From contig NZ_WMIB01000001.1 of assembly GCF_009711125.1 (NCBI RefSeq), positions 1-64,000 of the forward strand: a stretch of 64,000 nucleotides of DNA, given 5' to 3'. Position numbers and translations under genes: made by a program. Origin of the DNA: Metabacillus mangrovi. GTDB lineage: Bacteria; Bacillota; Bacilli; Bacillales; Bacillaceae. Position 1 is the first letter of the stretch. Each line of letters opens with the position of its first letter. Under the pieces are notes generated by a model that was given only the letters and a program-made list of their open reading frames with translations, was not told the origin of the DNA and made no database searches. Below are positions 54,858 to 63,832 of this stretch, one piece after another.

Positions 54858-56192
54858 ATGTCAAAGTATACCAAGGAAGACATCGTAAAGTTAGTAGACG
54901 AAAACAACGTCAAGTACATCCGCCTGCAATTCACGGATATCCTGGGCACGATCAAAAACGTTGAAATTCCGGTAAGCCAGCTTGAAAAAGCGCTGGACAA
55001 CAAAATGATGTTCGACGGATCTTCCATTGAAGGCTTCGTACGTATTGAAGAATCCGATATGAACCTATACCCGGACCTTGATACATTCGTCATTTTTCCT
55101 TGGACATCCGAAAAAGGGAAAGTTGCCCGCTTCATCTGTGACATTTACAATCCGGATGGCACTCCGTTCGAAGGAGATCCGCGTGCGAACCTCAAACGCG
55201 TTCTTGGAGAAATGGAAGAGCTTGGCTTTACAGATTTCAACCTTGGGCCTGAACCTGAATTCTTCCTCTTCAAATTGGATCAAAGAGGCGAACCGACTCT
55301 TGAATTAAATGATAAAGGCGGATATTTTGACCTTGCTCCAACAGATCTTGGTGAAAACTGCCGCCGCGACATCGTGCTGGAGCTTGAAGAGATGGGCTTT
55401 GAAATTGAAGCATCCCACCATGAAGTGGCTCCTGGACAGCATGAGATCGACTTTAAATATGCGAGTGCAATCAGAGCATGTGATGACATCCAGACATTTA
55501 AGCTTGTTGTTAAAACCATCGCCCGCAAGCATGGCCTGCATGCTACGTTCATGCCGAAGCCGCTGTTCGGTGTTAACGGATCCGGTATGCACTGCAACCT
55601 TTCTCTCTTCAAAGAAGGAAAAAATGCTTTCTATGATGAGAATGGAGATCTGCAGCTGAGTGAAACAGCACGCCAGTTCATCGCCGGCATCATCAAGAAC
55701 GCGACGGGCTTCACAGCTGTGACGAACCCGACAGTTAACTCTTACAAGCGTCTTGTACCAGGCTACGAAGCTCCTTGCTATGTGGCATGGTCCGCCCGTA
55801 ACCGCAGCCCGCTGATCCGGATCCCTGCATCCCGGGGCATCTCTACACGTGTAGAAGTCCGCAGCGTTGACCCTGCAGCGAACCCATACCTTGCAATGGC
55901 AGTTCTTCTGGCAGCTGGACTTGATGGAATCAAGAACGGCCTGACTCCGCCAAAGCCGATCGACCGCAACATCTATGTGATGAACAAAGAAGAGCGCCTG
56001 GAAAACGGCATCGTCGATCTTCCATCCACACTGGCTGGAGCACTCGATGCGCTTAAAGCCAATGACGTAATCGTAAAAGCGCTTGGAGAGCATTTGTTCG
56101 AGCACTTTATCGAAGCGAAAGAAATCGAATGGGATATGTTCCGTACGCAAGTGCACCCTTGGGAGCGAGAGCAGTACATGAGCATGTACTAA
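54858..56192 (+). CDS. glnA: Glutamine synthetase, type I-alpha
   Basis: A 444-residue enzyme that makes glutamine from glutamate, ammonia and ATP, forming dodecamers. It closely follows B. subtilis GlnA from start to end, including the active-site parts [26 protein letters not shown], the NGSGMHCN metal/ATP loop and the [13 protein letters not shown] stretch. Length and lack of the adenylylation-loop region mark the I-alpha subgroup that is feedback inhibited. I use ATG 54858; ATG 54852 in frame is also possible after GGGAGGAA. Confidence 0.97.
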   Translation: MSKYTKEDIVKLVDENNVKYIRLQFTDILGTIKNVEIPVSQLEKALDNKMMFDGSSIEGFVRIEESDMNLYPDLDTFVIFPWTSEKGKVARFICDIYNPDGTPFEGDPRANLKRVLGEMEELGFTDFNLGPEPEFFLFKLDQRGEPTLELNDKGGYFDLAPTDLGENCRRDIVLELEEMGFEIEASHHEVAPGQHEIDFKYASAIRACDDIQTFKLVVKTIARKHGLHATFMPKPLFGVNGSGMHCNLSLFKEGKNAFYDENGDLQLSETARQFIAGIIKNATGFTAVTNPTVNSYKRLVPGYEAPCYVAWSARNRSPLIRIPASRGISTRVEVRSVDPAANPYLAMAVLLAAGLDGIKNGLTPPKPIDRNIYVMNKEERLENGIVDLPSTLAGALDALKANDVIVKALGEHLFEHFIEAKEIEWDMFRTQVHPWEREQYMSMY

Positions 56193-56194
56193 GA

Positions 56195-56238
56195 CCCAAA
56201 ACCCCCTTGGCACAATTGGTGTCAGGGGGTTTTTTTGC
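56195..56238 (+). terminator. Terminator after glnA
   Basis: A long stem built on AACCCCCT and AGGGGGTT, extended by GGCAC/GTGTC with one bulge, then seven T's. Confidence 0.9.
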
Positions 56239-56378
56239 AGTTTGGTTAGTCCAAAACCAGTGTAGCTGAAAGAGGCTTTATGTAGAATGCTGTCGAATTA
56301 CTTAGAGGAAAAAGGGAAGTTAAAAAGGTTTTAAAGGATACATGAGACAAGAAAAATGAATAATGAACTGGGAGAAAA

Positions 56379-56840
56379 TTGATGTCTCAAAATGACATTG
56401 TATTAGTTACTACAGCAACCATCATACAGGATGAAGAAGTTTTAATCATAAAGGAGAATAAACCTGCCGCATTAAATAAGTGGACCTTTCCGGGTGGTCA
56501 TATTGAATATGGCGAGGACATTCTTTATGCTGCTCAAAGGGAAGTAAAAGAGGAAACAGGATACGACATAAATCTGATTGGTACTACTGGCGTATATAAT
56601 TTTTTAAGCAACATCAGCAGTCAAGTAATCATGTTTCATTTTATTGGTGAAATTACGGGTGGCCGGTTACATCTTGATGAGGAGGGGATTACCGGCAGTA
56701 TGTGGATTAAACTGAGCGACTTTGCTCAATTTAAGGATGATGAATTAAGAGAACCACAGGTAATAAAGCAAATCATAAGGAACTTACTAAATGAAGAGGT
56801 GCATCCAATCAGTATTTATCATGAAAAACTAGCCAGGTAA
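56379..56840 (+). CDS. NUDIX hydrolase
   Basis: A 153-residue NUDIX protein with a complete box from residue 38: GGHIEYGEDILYAAQREVKE followed by ETGYD, fitting GX5EX7REUXEEXGU. Such enzymes cut nucleoside diphosphates linked to another group; the substrate is not evident. The gene is visibly richer in A and T than its neighbours and is followed by what looks like a gene remnant, so it may have been acquired. It is a single-gene unit between the glnA terminator and the MarR operon. Confidence 0.85.
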   Translation: MMSQNDIVLVTTATIIQDEEVLIIKENKPAALNKWTFPGGHIEYGEDILYAAQREVKEETGYDINLIGTTGVYNFLSNISSQVIMFHFIGEITGGRLHLDEEGITGSMWIKLSDFAQFKDDELREPQVIKQIIRNLLNEEVHPISIYHEKLAR

Positions 56841-56857
56841 TTCAATTCAGCACCGGC

Positions 56858-56962
56858 ATGCTGGTGAATGATCATGTCCTTATGAAAAGCGCGGAACTGC
56901 GCCTCCTGAAAGGGAATATCAGAGAAGCATTCAAATCATTTGACCAGAATAGAAACGTATAG
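56858..56962 (+). pseudogene. Possible 3' remnant of a helical-repeat gene
   Basis: From ATG 56858 to TAG 56962 the frame reads 34 residues including KSAELRLLKGNIREAFKSF, similar in look to the last TPR-type helix pair of a longer protein. The frame is open upstream to 56825 but no ribosome site is present. It could be chance. Confidence 0.25.
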
Positions 56963-56970
56963 TAAGATAG

Positions 56971-56997
56971 TTGACGAGTCAATGATTGACCTATCAA
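56971..56997. promoter_or_regulatory. Twin palindromes ahead of the MarR operon
   Basis: TTGACGAGTCAA (56971-56982, arms TTGAC/GTCAA) and TTGACCTATCAA (56986-56997, arms TTGA/TCAA) repeat with 15-bp offset. They also supply candidate -35 boxes; TATA-rich sequence follows at 56999-57016. Likely MarR operators. Confidence 0.5.
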
Positions 56998-57032
56998 TTA
57001 TATAAAAGTCTATATAGTAAGGGAGGATGCCA

Positions 57033-57464
57033 TTGAGAGAATGCTGTGCTGAGGACGAGGAATTGTTTCACAGACTTTATGAGATCAATAAAAGCATCGT
57101 TCCTAAATTTGAACGCTGCACTGGGCTGAGCCAGTCCCGCCTGGAAATCCTTCATAAACTTTACGAAAAAGAGGAAATGACTCAGCGGGAGTTGCAGAAG
57201 GCTGTCTTGATCGATCATGCAGCTGTCACGAGACACATTAAGCAGCTTGAGGATAGGGGAAGTGTTTCCCGCCGCAAAAACCCTGAGGATACCCGCTTTA
57301 CCTACGTGAAGCTGACGGATGAGGGCCGAAGAAAAATGGCTGCTTACCGGGAGGAGAAACAGAGATTTGTTTCGAATGTGCTTAAAGGCTTCACAAAGGA
57401 AGAACGGAACAGTCTTAAGGGCATGCTATCCAGGCTGCAGCAGAATATAGAAGAAATTGATTGA
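57033..57464 (+). CDS. MarR-family regulator (YdgJ-like)
   Basis: A 143-residue MarR protein. The winged helix (about 40-100) includes TQRELQKAVLIDHAAVTRHI and the wing NPEDTRFTYVKLT. A cysteine pair at residues 3-4 of the TTG-started form could be redox-sensitive, as a guess. GGAGG at 57022 suits TTG 57033 (six bases) better than ATG 57027 (none). A MarR gene beside a YdgI-type nitroreductase matches B. subtilis ydgIJ. It probably represses itself and the two genes that follow. Confidence 0.86.
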   Translation: MRECCAEDEELFHRLYEINKSIVPKFERCTGLSQSRLEILHKLYEKEEMTQRELQKAVLIDHAAVTRHIKQLEDRGSVSRRKNPEDTRFTYVKLTDEGRRKMAAYREEKQRFVSNVLKGFTKEERNSLKGMLSRLQQNIEEID

Positions 57465-57503
57465 GGAAACCAACATCTTAGATGAACAAAAGGAGAATGG
57501 ATT

Positions 57504-58130
57504 ATGAAAACTAATGACTTTACTCAAATCGTCACAGGGCGCCGCTCAATCCGCAGCTACGACCCTGCTGTAAAAATCAGCAAAGAGGAAATGACAGAGA
57601 TTTTGACAGAAGCAGCACTTGCACCATCATCTGTTAACATGCAGCCTTGGCGCTTTCTCGTTATTGATTCTGAAGAAGGTAAAGCGAAGCTTGCTCCGCT
57701 TGCAAAATTCAACCAGACACAGGTAGCCACCTCTTCAGCGGTTATTGCCGTATTTGCAGATATGAAAAGCGATCTTTATCTAGATGAAATTTATGATACA
57801 GCCGTAGAAAAAGGCCTAATGCCTGCTGAAGTCCGCGACCGTCAAGTACCGGCCATCAAAGGATTCTTTGAAAACAGCTCGTACGACCAATTGAAAGAAA
57901 TGAATCTGATCGATTCAGGGCTTGTGTCAATGCAGCTGATGCTTGCCGCGCGTGCGCACGGATATGATACCAACCCAATCGGCGGGTATGAAAAAGATCA
58001 GATTGCAGAAGCTTTCGGGATGGATAAAGAACGCTATTATCCTGTTATGCTGCTGTCTATCGGCAAAGCAGCGGATCAAGGCTATCAGTCCTACCGTCTG
58101 CCAACTGAAAAAATTACAGAGTGGAAATAA
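57504..58130 (+). CDS. Nitroreductase-family oxidoreductase (YdgI-like)
   Basis: A 208-residue FMN-dependent NAD(P)H oxidoreductase. Family marks are GRRSIRSYDPAVKISKEEM at the N-terminus, APSSVNMQPWRF for FMN phosphate binding and GYDTNPIGGY near the end. It very probably reduces quinones or nitro compounds in response to electrophile stress. AAAAGGAG precedes ATG 57504. It lies 39 bases after the MarR gene and 25 before the monooxygenase gene, in one operon. Confidence 0.9.
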   Translation: MKTNDFTQIVTGRRSIRSYDPAVKISKEEMTEILTEAALAPSSVNMQPWRFLVIDSEEGKAKLAPLAKFNQTQVATSSAVIAVFADMKSDLYLDEIYDTAVEKGLMPAEVRDRQVPAIKGFFENSSYDQLKEMNLIDSGLVSMQLMLAARAHGYDTNPIGGYEKDQIAEAFGMDKERYYPVMLLSIGKAADQGYQSYRLPTEKITEWK

Positions 58131-58155
58131 CACGAACCGAAAAGGAGAATGAAAA

Positions 58156-58452
58156 ATGATTATTATTCATGCGCAATTTCAAGTAAAACCGGAAAAGGTA
58201 TCTGAATTCCTGGAGGAGATTTCTGTACTCGTTTCTGCCTCAAGAGAAGAAAGCGGCAATGTTTCTTATGAGCTGATGAAGAGCACTGAAACAGATCATG
58301 CTTACACAATGGTGGAACTATGGGAAGGACAGGAAGCTGTTCAAAGCCATAATACAAGCACGCATTTTCAGGCATTTGTAGAAAAAGCACCTCAATACCT
58401 TGCAGCGCCGCTTAACGCGAGAATTTTTGCAGGGGAAGAAGTAAAGCGATAA
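58156..58452 (+). CDS. Antibiotic biosynthesis monooxygenase-domain protein (YcnE-like)
   Basis: A 98-residue ferredoxin-like fold protein of the ABM family, similar in layout to B. subtilis YcnE: IIHAQFQVKPEKVSEFLEE, the ESGNVSYEL strand and HFQAFVEKAPQYL. Members act as small quinol-type monooxygenases without cofactor. AAAAGGAG precedes ATG 58156. It ends the MarR/nitroreductase operon, consistent with quinone detoxification. Confidence 0.88.
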   Translation: MIIIHAQFQVKPEKVSEFLEEISVLVSASREESGNVSYELMKSTETDHAYTMVELWEGQEAVQSHNTSTHFQAFVEKAPQYLAAPLNARIFAGEEVKR

Positions 58453-58488
58453 GAGCAGTGCCGGAGCTCGGTTCCGGTGCACTATGCA

Positions 58489-58519
58489 AAAACCCCCGGA
58501 ATCATTTCCGGGGGTTTTC
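58489..58519. terminator. Terminator after the MarR/nitroreductase/ABM operon
   Basis: A perfect 13-bp stem AAAACCCCCGGAA/TTCCGGGGGTTTT with loop TCAT. A weaker hairpin (GTGCCGGA/TCCGGTGCAC) precedes it at about 58459-58483. Confidence 0.92.
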
Positions 58520-58708
58520 GCATTCACAGCAGGACTGCAGAATGTGCGCAAGGCGGCTTCCTCTGCTTTTGCTGCTGCTTTACAAATACGAAAAACGGGT
58601 ATTAAAAAACCTGATGACACCTATAATAGAAAAATATTTTACTAATGCATAAATTTTCTGTAAAATTAACTTGGAATCTATAGAAATAGCATCAGGGCAG
58701 GTACTGTA

Positions 58709-58751
58709 CTGAAAACCGACTTATTTTATCGGTATAATCGCAATACCGGAT
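58709..58751 (+). promoter_or_regulatory. cysJI promoter flanked by two overlapping inverted repeats
   Basis: TATAAT at 58733-58738 with CTGAAA (58709-58714) 18 bp upstream. ACCGA/TCGGT (58715-58719, 58728-58732) ends against the -10, and CGGTAT/ATACCG (58730-58735, 58743-58748) covers it. Binding to either would affect transcription. I do not see a convincing CymR or S-box signature. Confidence 0.5.
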
Positions 58752-58781
58752 GAAACCATGCAGACGAATGAGGTGTAAAGA

Positions 58782-60578
58782 TTGCCATTACAAGTAACGA
58801 ACAGTCCATTTAATCAGGAGCAGTCTGATTTGCTGAATCAGCTGCTGCCTTCTTTATCTCCGTCACAAAAAATGTGGCTTGCCGGATACCTGGCTGCCAC
58901 AGAACAGGCTGCACCGGCCGGTACAGCTGTTCAGCAGTCTCCGGGCGGATCGGCACACGCTTCAAAAGATGTAACCATCTTATACGGGTCCCAGACAGGA
59001 AACGCCCAGGGGCTGGCTCAAAAAAGCGGCAGGAAACTGGAAGAGAACGGGTTCAAAGTAACGGTTTCCTCTATGAGTGATTTCAAGCCGAATTCGTTAA
59101 AAAAACTGGAAAATCTGCTGATTGCCGTAAGTACGCACGGAGAAGGGGACCCTCCTGACAATGCCCTTACATTTCATGAATTTCTACATGGAAAGCGCGC
59201 TCCGAAGTTAGAGGGTTTGCGGTATTCCGTTCTGTCTCTCGGGGACAGTTCGTATGAGCAGTTCTGCCAGACAGGAAAAGAGTTCGACTCACGTTTGGAA
59301 GAGCTTGGCGCAAGCAGACTTGCCCCGCGTGAGGACTGTGACCTGGATTATGATGAACCTGCTGCAGAGTGGCTCGAAAAAGTATTGGCAGAATTGCAAG
59401 GTGCGGAAGCGCAGTGTCCATCCAATGATAAGGAAATCACATACTCCGGTGAGAGTACATATACGAGGACAAACCCATTTCATGCGGAAATCCTAGAAAG
59501 CATCAATCTCAACGGCCGTGGCTCAGACAAGGAAACGACCCATTTGGAGCTCTCGCTTGAAGGTTCCGGCCTCTCCTATGAGCCAGGGGACAGTCTAGGG
59601 ATTTACCCGGAAAATGATCCGGCGCTCGTGAACCTTATAATAGAAGAAATGAAATGGGACGAGGATGAGACCGTAAAGGTCAACAAGCAGGGAGAGACTA
59701 AATCTCTTAAAGAGGCGTTGACTTCAAACTTTGAAATCACCGTTTTGACGAAGCCTCTAGTAGAACAGGCAGCGAAGCTTACTGGCGGCAAAGAGCTTGG
59801 TGAACTGCTTGCACGGGAAGAAGAGCTCAAAACCTACATGAAAGGCCGAGATCTGCTTGATCTGCTCACTGATTTTGGACCTTGGAACGGAACTGCACAG
59901 GACGTATTGAACATCCTCCGCAAAATTCCGGGCAGGCTCTACTCGATTGCAAGCAGTCTCGAAGCAAATCCGGATGAGGTCCACCTCACGATTGGTGCCG
60001 TCCGGTATGAGTCGTACGGCCGTTCGCGCAGCGGAGTCTGCTCGATCCTCTGTGCAGAGCGTCTGCAGCCGGGGGATACGATTCCGGTGTACGTACAGTC
60101 CAACCAGAACTTTAAGCTTCCTGAGGACGGAGATACTCCGATCATTATGATCGGCCCGGGTACCGGAATCGCGCCTTTCCGTTCATTTATGCAGGAGCGC
60201 GAGGAGAAGGGTGCCGGAGGAGAATCATGGCTGTTCTTCGGAGACCGTCATTTTGTCACAGATTTCCTTTACCAAACAGAGTGGCAGAAATGGTTAAAAG
60301 ACGGCGTCTTGACCAAAATGGATGTAGCTTTCTCAAGAGACACGGCAGAGAAGGTTTATGTACAGCACAGAATGCTCGAGAACAGTAAAGAATTATATGA
60401 ATGGATCCAAAGCGGTGCCATTGTTTATGTATGCGGGGATGAGAAAAACATGGCCCATGATGTTCACAACACGCTTATAGCCATCCTTATTCAAGAAGGA
60501 AAGATGGCAAAGGAAGAAGCGGAAGCATACATCGCTGAAATGCAGCAGCAAAAAAGGTATCAGCGGGACGTTTACTGA
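58782..60578 (+). CDS. cysJ: Sulfite reductase (NADPH) flavoprotein, CysJ
   Basis: A 598-residue diflavin reductase. A flavodoxin domain (about 65-205, with LYGSQTGNAQGLA) carries FMN; a connecting FAD domain has RLYSIASS; the NADPH domain has MIGPGTGIAPFRSF and ends KRYQRDVY. It passes electrons from NADPH to CysI for reduction of sulfite to sulfide. The start is TTG 58782 after GAGGTG. cysI follows 26 bases later. Confidence 0.95.
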   Translation: MPLQVTNSPFNQEQSDLLNQLLPSLSPSQKMWLAGYLAATEQAAPAGTAVQQSPGGSAHASKDVTILYGSQTGNAQGLAQKSGRKLEENGFKVTVSSMSDFKPNSLKKLENLLIAVSTHGEGDPPDNALTFHEFLHGKRAPKLEGLRYSVLSLGDSSYEQFCQTGKEFDSRLEELGASRLAPREDCDLDYDEPAAEWLEKVLAELQGAEAQCPSNDKEITYSGESTYTRTNPFHAEILESINLNGRGSDKETTHLELSLEGSGLSYEPGDSLGIYPENDPALVNLIIEEMKWDEDETVKVNKQGETKSLKEALTSNFEITVLTKPLVEQAAKLTGGKELGELLAREEELKTYMKGRDLLDLLTDFGPWNGTAQDVLNILRKIPGRLYSIASSLEANPDEVHLTIGAVRYESYGRSRSGVCSILCAERLQPGDTIPVYVQSNQNFKLPEDGDTPIIMIGPGTGIAPFRSFMQEREEKGAGGESWLFFGDRHFVTDFLYQTEWQKWLKDGVLTKMDVAFSRDTAEKVYVQHRMLENSKELYEWIQSGAIVYVCGDEKNMAHDVHNTLIAILIQEGKMAKEEAEAYIAEMQQQKRYQRDVY

Positions 60579-60604
60579 CCGCTGAAGAAGGAGCATGATT
60601 AAAA

Positions 60605-62317
60605 ATGTCTAAGCGCACGTTAACTGCACCAGAGGGCAGTCCGAGTGATGTTGAACGGATAAAAGAAGAGAGTAAGTTCCTGCGCGGAACTCTCGCAGAA
60701 TCCATGCTCGAACAAATCAGCAGCGGCATCTCAGATGATGATAACAGACTGATGAAATTCCACGGCAGCTACCTGCAGGATGACCGTGATCTCCGGATCG
60801 AGCGCCAAAAGCAAAAGCTTGAACCTGCTTATCAGTTCATGCTAAGGGTACGCCTTCCGGGAGGGGTGGCCACGCCGGAACAATGGCTTGTGATGGATGA
60901 TCTGGCAGACCGGAACGGAAATGGAACCTTAAAAATCACGACTAGAATGACCTTCCAGATGCACGGTGTTTTGAAGTGGAATATGAAAAATACGATTAAG
61001 GAAATCCACCAATCGCTCATGGATACAATAGCGGCTTGCGGGGATGTAAACCGTAATGTGATGTGCAATCCGAACCCCAATCAGTCCGAAATCCATGGAG
61101 AGGTGTATGAGTGGTCCAAAAAGCTAAGTGAGTATCTGCTGCCAAAGACGAGGGCTTATCACGAGATCTGGCTTGATGAAGAGAAGGTCACCGGAGAAGA
61201 AGAGTTCTCTGAGCCGATGTACGGCCCCCTTTATCTGCCAAGAAAGTTTAAAATCGGCATTGCAGTGCCTCCATCAAACGATATCGATGTGTATTCCCAG
61301 GATCTCGGATACATCGCAATTGTAAAAGACGGCCAGCTTACAGGCTTTAATGTAGCGATTGGCGGCGGAATGGGGATGTCTCACGGGGATAAGGAAACCT
61401 ACCCCCAGCTTGCAAAGGTCATCGGATTTTGCAAACCGGAACAGATCCTGGATGTGGCAGAGAAGATCATCACAATCCAGCGGGATTACGGCAACCGTTC
61501 TGAAAGAAAAAATGCGCGCTTCAAATATACAGTAGACCGGCTTGGTCTTGACAGTGTAGTTGAAGAGCTGGAAGAACGGCTTGGCTGGAAGCTCGATCCG
61601 GCTGAAGAATTCCATTTTGACCACAACGGAGACCGCTATGGCTGGATTGAGGGAACGGAAGGGACATGGCATTATACCTTATTTATTGAAGGCGGCCGTG
61701 TTGCGGATTTTGAAAACTATAAGCTGAAGACCGGCTTAAAGAAAATCGCGGGCGTGCACACAGGTGATTTCAGGCTTACAGCCAATCAGAATGTAATCAT
61801 CGCAAATGTTTCTGCAGAAAAGAAAGCAGAAATCGAAGAAATCATTCAGGCTTACAGCTTGACTGACGGAGCACAATATTCCGCACTCCGCAGAAGTTCG
61901 ATGGCATGTGTGGCACTCCCTACATGCGGGCTCGCAATGGCGGAGGCGGAGCGCTACCTGCCTGAGCTGATCAGCAAAATTGAAGAGATTGTAGATGAAA
62001 ACGGATTGCGTGATGAAGAGATCACGATCCGCATGACCGGCTGCCCAAACGGCTGTGCCCGCCACGCTCTTGGGGAAATCGGGTTTATCGGTAAAGCACC
62101 GGGCAAATACAACATGTACTTAGGGGCTGCCTTTGATGGAAGCCGCCTCAGTAAAATGTATAGAGAGAACATAGGAGAAGATGAAATCCTGCGGGAGCTC
62201 GGAGAACTTCTTCCGCGTTATGCAAAGGAAAGAGTGCAAGGGGAGCATTTTGGCGACTACGTTATCCGTGCGGGAGTTATAGAGGCAACCACTGACGGCA
62301 CAAACTTTCATCATTAA
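60605..62317 (+). CDS. cysI: Sulfite reductase hemoprotein, CysI
   Basis: A 570-residue assimilatory sulfite reductase beta subunit that makes sulfide with siroheme and a 4Fe-4S cluster. The cluster cysteines are C435-x5-C441 (CVALPTC) and C480-x3-C484 (TGCPNGC). The two-fold repeated sulfite/nitrite reductase domains are complete. GAAGGAG precedes ATG 60605. It forms an operon with cysJ and shares a two-way terminator with the gene on the other strand. Confidence 0.96.
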   Translation: MSKRTLTAPEGSPSDVERIKEESKFLRGTLAESMLEQISSGISDDDNRLMKFHGSYLQDDRDLRIERQKQKLEPAYQFMLRVRLPGGVATPEQWLVMDDLADRNGNGTLKITTRMTFQMHGVLKWNMKNTIKEIHQSLMDTIAACGDVNRNVMCNPNPNQSEIHGEVYEWSKKLSEYLLPKTRAYHEIWLDEEKVTGEEEFSEPMYGPLYLPRKFKIGIAVPPSNDIDVYSQDLGYIAIVKDGQLTGFNVAIGGGMGMSHGDKETYPQLAKVIGFCKPEQILDVAEKIITIQRDYGNRSERKNARFKYTVDRLGLDSVVEELEERLGWKLDPAEEFHFDHNGDRYGWIEGTEGTWHYTLFIEGGRVADFENYKLKTGLKKIAGVHTGDFRLTANQNVIIANVSAEKKAEIEEIIQAYSLTDGAQYSALRRSSMACVALPTCGLAMAEAERYLPELISKIEEIVDENGLRDEEITIRMTGCPNGCARHALGEIGFIGKAPGKYNMYLGAAFDGSRLSKMYRENIGEDEILRELGELLPRYAKERVQGEHFGDYVIRAGVIEATTDGTNFHH

Positions 62318-62351
62318 AAAAGAGATGACCGATTTTGGTCATCTCTTTTTT
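62316..62351. terminator. Bidirectional terminator between cysI and the CorA-like gene
   Basis: A perfect 15-bp stem AAAAAAGAGATGACC with its complement (62316-62330, 62337-62351), loop GATTTT. It overlaps the stop codon of the minus-strand gene. Confidence 0.93.
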
Positions 62352-63772
62352 CTGCGCACATAGTAATTATGAAAAAGACTGGCGATCGCGCCTGCCCCAA
62401 GGCTGAATCCGATCAGGATGCCGCTGATTGCCACGCAGAACGCTATGTACTCAAAAAGAGAATAGTCTGAAAGCATACTCCAGTCAATTTTACCCTTCCA
62501 GTCTTCGATCACAAGGTTCATCCCGTAAATACCTGAAATGACCGTATAGGTAGTCAGAATAAACAGGAGATAATTATTCCGTTTCCCCGCAAGCTTTTCC
62601 TGGTTCCGGTAGAGGCTGTCCAATGTCTTTTTCACTTCATCATAAAGGGTGGAAATGTGAAACACCTGATTCATCAGAGAAGCGAGCTCCTGCCCCTCGG
62701 TGCGGCTGCTGATCTCCTTAAAATGGTACTTGCCGGAAAAGTCGGTGATTGCTGTGATGAGCTGTTCGATTTCATTCGTCCGGTTCTTTCTGTACATTAA
62801 TGAATACTGGTAGGACAGCTTCAGAAGCACCATTTTATAAAAATAGTGAAGGAGCAGGCTGTAATAATGTTCACCATACATTTCTCTATAGACAGATTCC
62901 GCATGGCTGCCGCCCTGGGTAAGGCATGTAAACGAATGGTCGCTGATGATATAGTTCGTTTCAGGAGCCCACCGTGTATAGCAGTGATCTGAAACATAGT
63001 TCCTGATGTATTCCGGATTCCCGGCGGATAGATAGGGCATTCCCTTCTGGTCATATCCGTTGACCTGGCCGCACCGGAACAGATGTTCATCAGATACGCC
63101 CTTCCCGGAAGAGATGAGTGTGCTGATCACATACATTCTTTCATCCACAAAATAGGGAAGGCTTCCAAAATAAGAAGATTCGTTCTCTCCTGTTTCTATA
63201 AAAGGGACGATGCATGGAGCCACTTCCTTAAAGATGTATTCCTGTATGCTGCTGTATTCCCGGCCGCCGCTGACTGCCTTCAGATTTTTATTTTTCGCGA
63301 TTTTAGGCTCAAGGATTCGGAAGTGATTTTGAAAATCCTGTACATCAGATAAAGTGAGCCCAGTTCCGGATAGCTTTGTCCTGACAGAGAGGATTCCAAT
63401 TTGAAAAGGGCAAATGAAAAGATCAGCTGAAAGGACATCCGCTGTATAAGTTCTTCCTTCTTGACCATACGAAATCTGAACGGAAGACCCGATACGGGAG
63501 GAGAAGCGGCTCAGCGATTCTTTGCCCGGTTCAGGGTCAAATAACAGGTTTTCGATGAAGGGAAGAAAATACAGGTCCATCTGATCGTGGGAAACGGACC
63601 TTCCCGCTCCGTAATACCGGTCTTCGAGCTCTTTTTCACGAAGCCTGAAATAAGCATAGCCCCCTTTTTCAATGGCAGGCTTCATCTTCTTGATATCTGA
63701 ATGCTTTAATGAAAACGGAAAGATAAATTGGCTTGCTGCTTCTTCAAGGAGCAATTCCCTCTCGGCAGTCAT
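62339..63772 (-). CDS. Divergent CorA-like (2-TM-GxN) membrane protein
   Basis: A 477-residue protein of unknown function. Residues 1-340 are soluble, with no motif I can name. Residues about 345-395 look like a long helix or coiled coil. Two membrane helices follow: about 399-421, ending in YGMN (Y416-N419), and about 440-464. A GMN at the end of the first of two C-terminal helices is the hallmark of CorA-type Mg/Ni/Co channels. A very basic tail (RRKKR) closes the chain. The N-terminal part is larger than usual for CorA. GGGGGAAT is the ribosome site. It lies downstream of lexA on the same strand. Confidence 0.75.
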   Translation of the reverse strand: MTAERELLLEEAASQFIFPFSLKHSDIKKMKPAIEKGGYAYFRLREKELEDRYYGAGRSVSHDQMDLYFLPFIENLLFDPEPGKESLSRFSSRIGSSVQISYGQEGRTYTADVLSADLFICPFQIGILSVRTKLSGTGLTLSDVQDFQNHFRILEPKIAKNKNLKAVSGGREYSSIQEYIFKEVAPCIVPFIETGENESSYFGSLPYFVDERMYVISTLISSGKGVSDEHLFRCGQVNGYDQKGMPYLSAGNPEYIRNYVSDHCYTRWAPETNYIISDHSFTCLTQGGSHAESVYREMYGEHYYSLLLHYFYKMVLLKLSYQYSLMYRKNRTNEIEQLITAITDFSGKYHFKEISSRTEGQELASLMNQVFHISTLYDEVKKTLDSLYRNQEKLAGKRNNYLLFILTTYTVISGIYGMNLVIEDWKGKIDWSMLSDYSLFEYIAFCVAISGILIGFSLGAGAIASLFHNYYVRRKKR

Positions 63773-63801
63773 GGATCGATTCCCCCATCAGGTTAGTGGA
63801 T

Positions 63802-63831
63802 AAAAAAAAGCCTGTCCTCTCGAACAAGCCT
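63802..63831 (-). terminator. Terminator after lexA
   Basis: On the minus strand AGGCTTGTTC pairs with GGACAGGCTT through a loop GAGA, using several G-T pairs, followed by a run of T's. Confidence 0.8.
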
Positions 63832-63832
63832 C

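Noticed and set aside
58520-58708. Small gene or T-box/S-box leader ahead of cysJ
   Set aside because: A 40-codon open stretch around 58522-58645 is low in complexity and lacks a start signal; no T-box or SAM-riboswitch motifs are visible. TATAAT at 58622 may be a chance match.
62316-62351. Operon between cysI and the following gene
   Set aside because: The next gene is on the minus strand and converges on cysI, with a shared bidirectional terminator.
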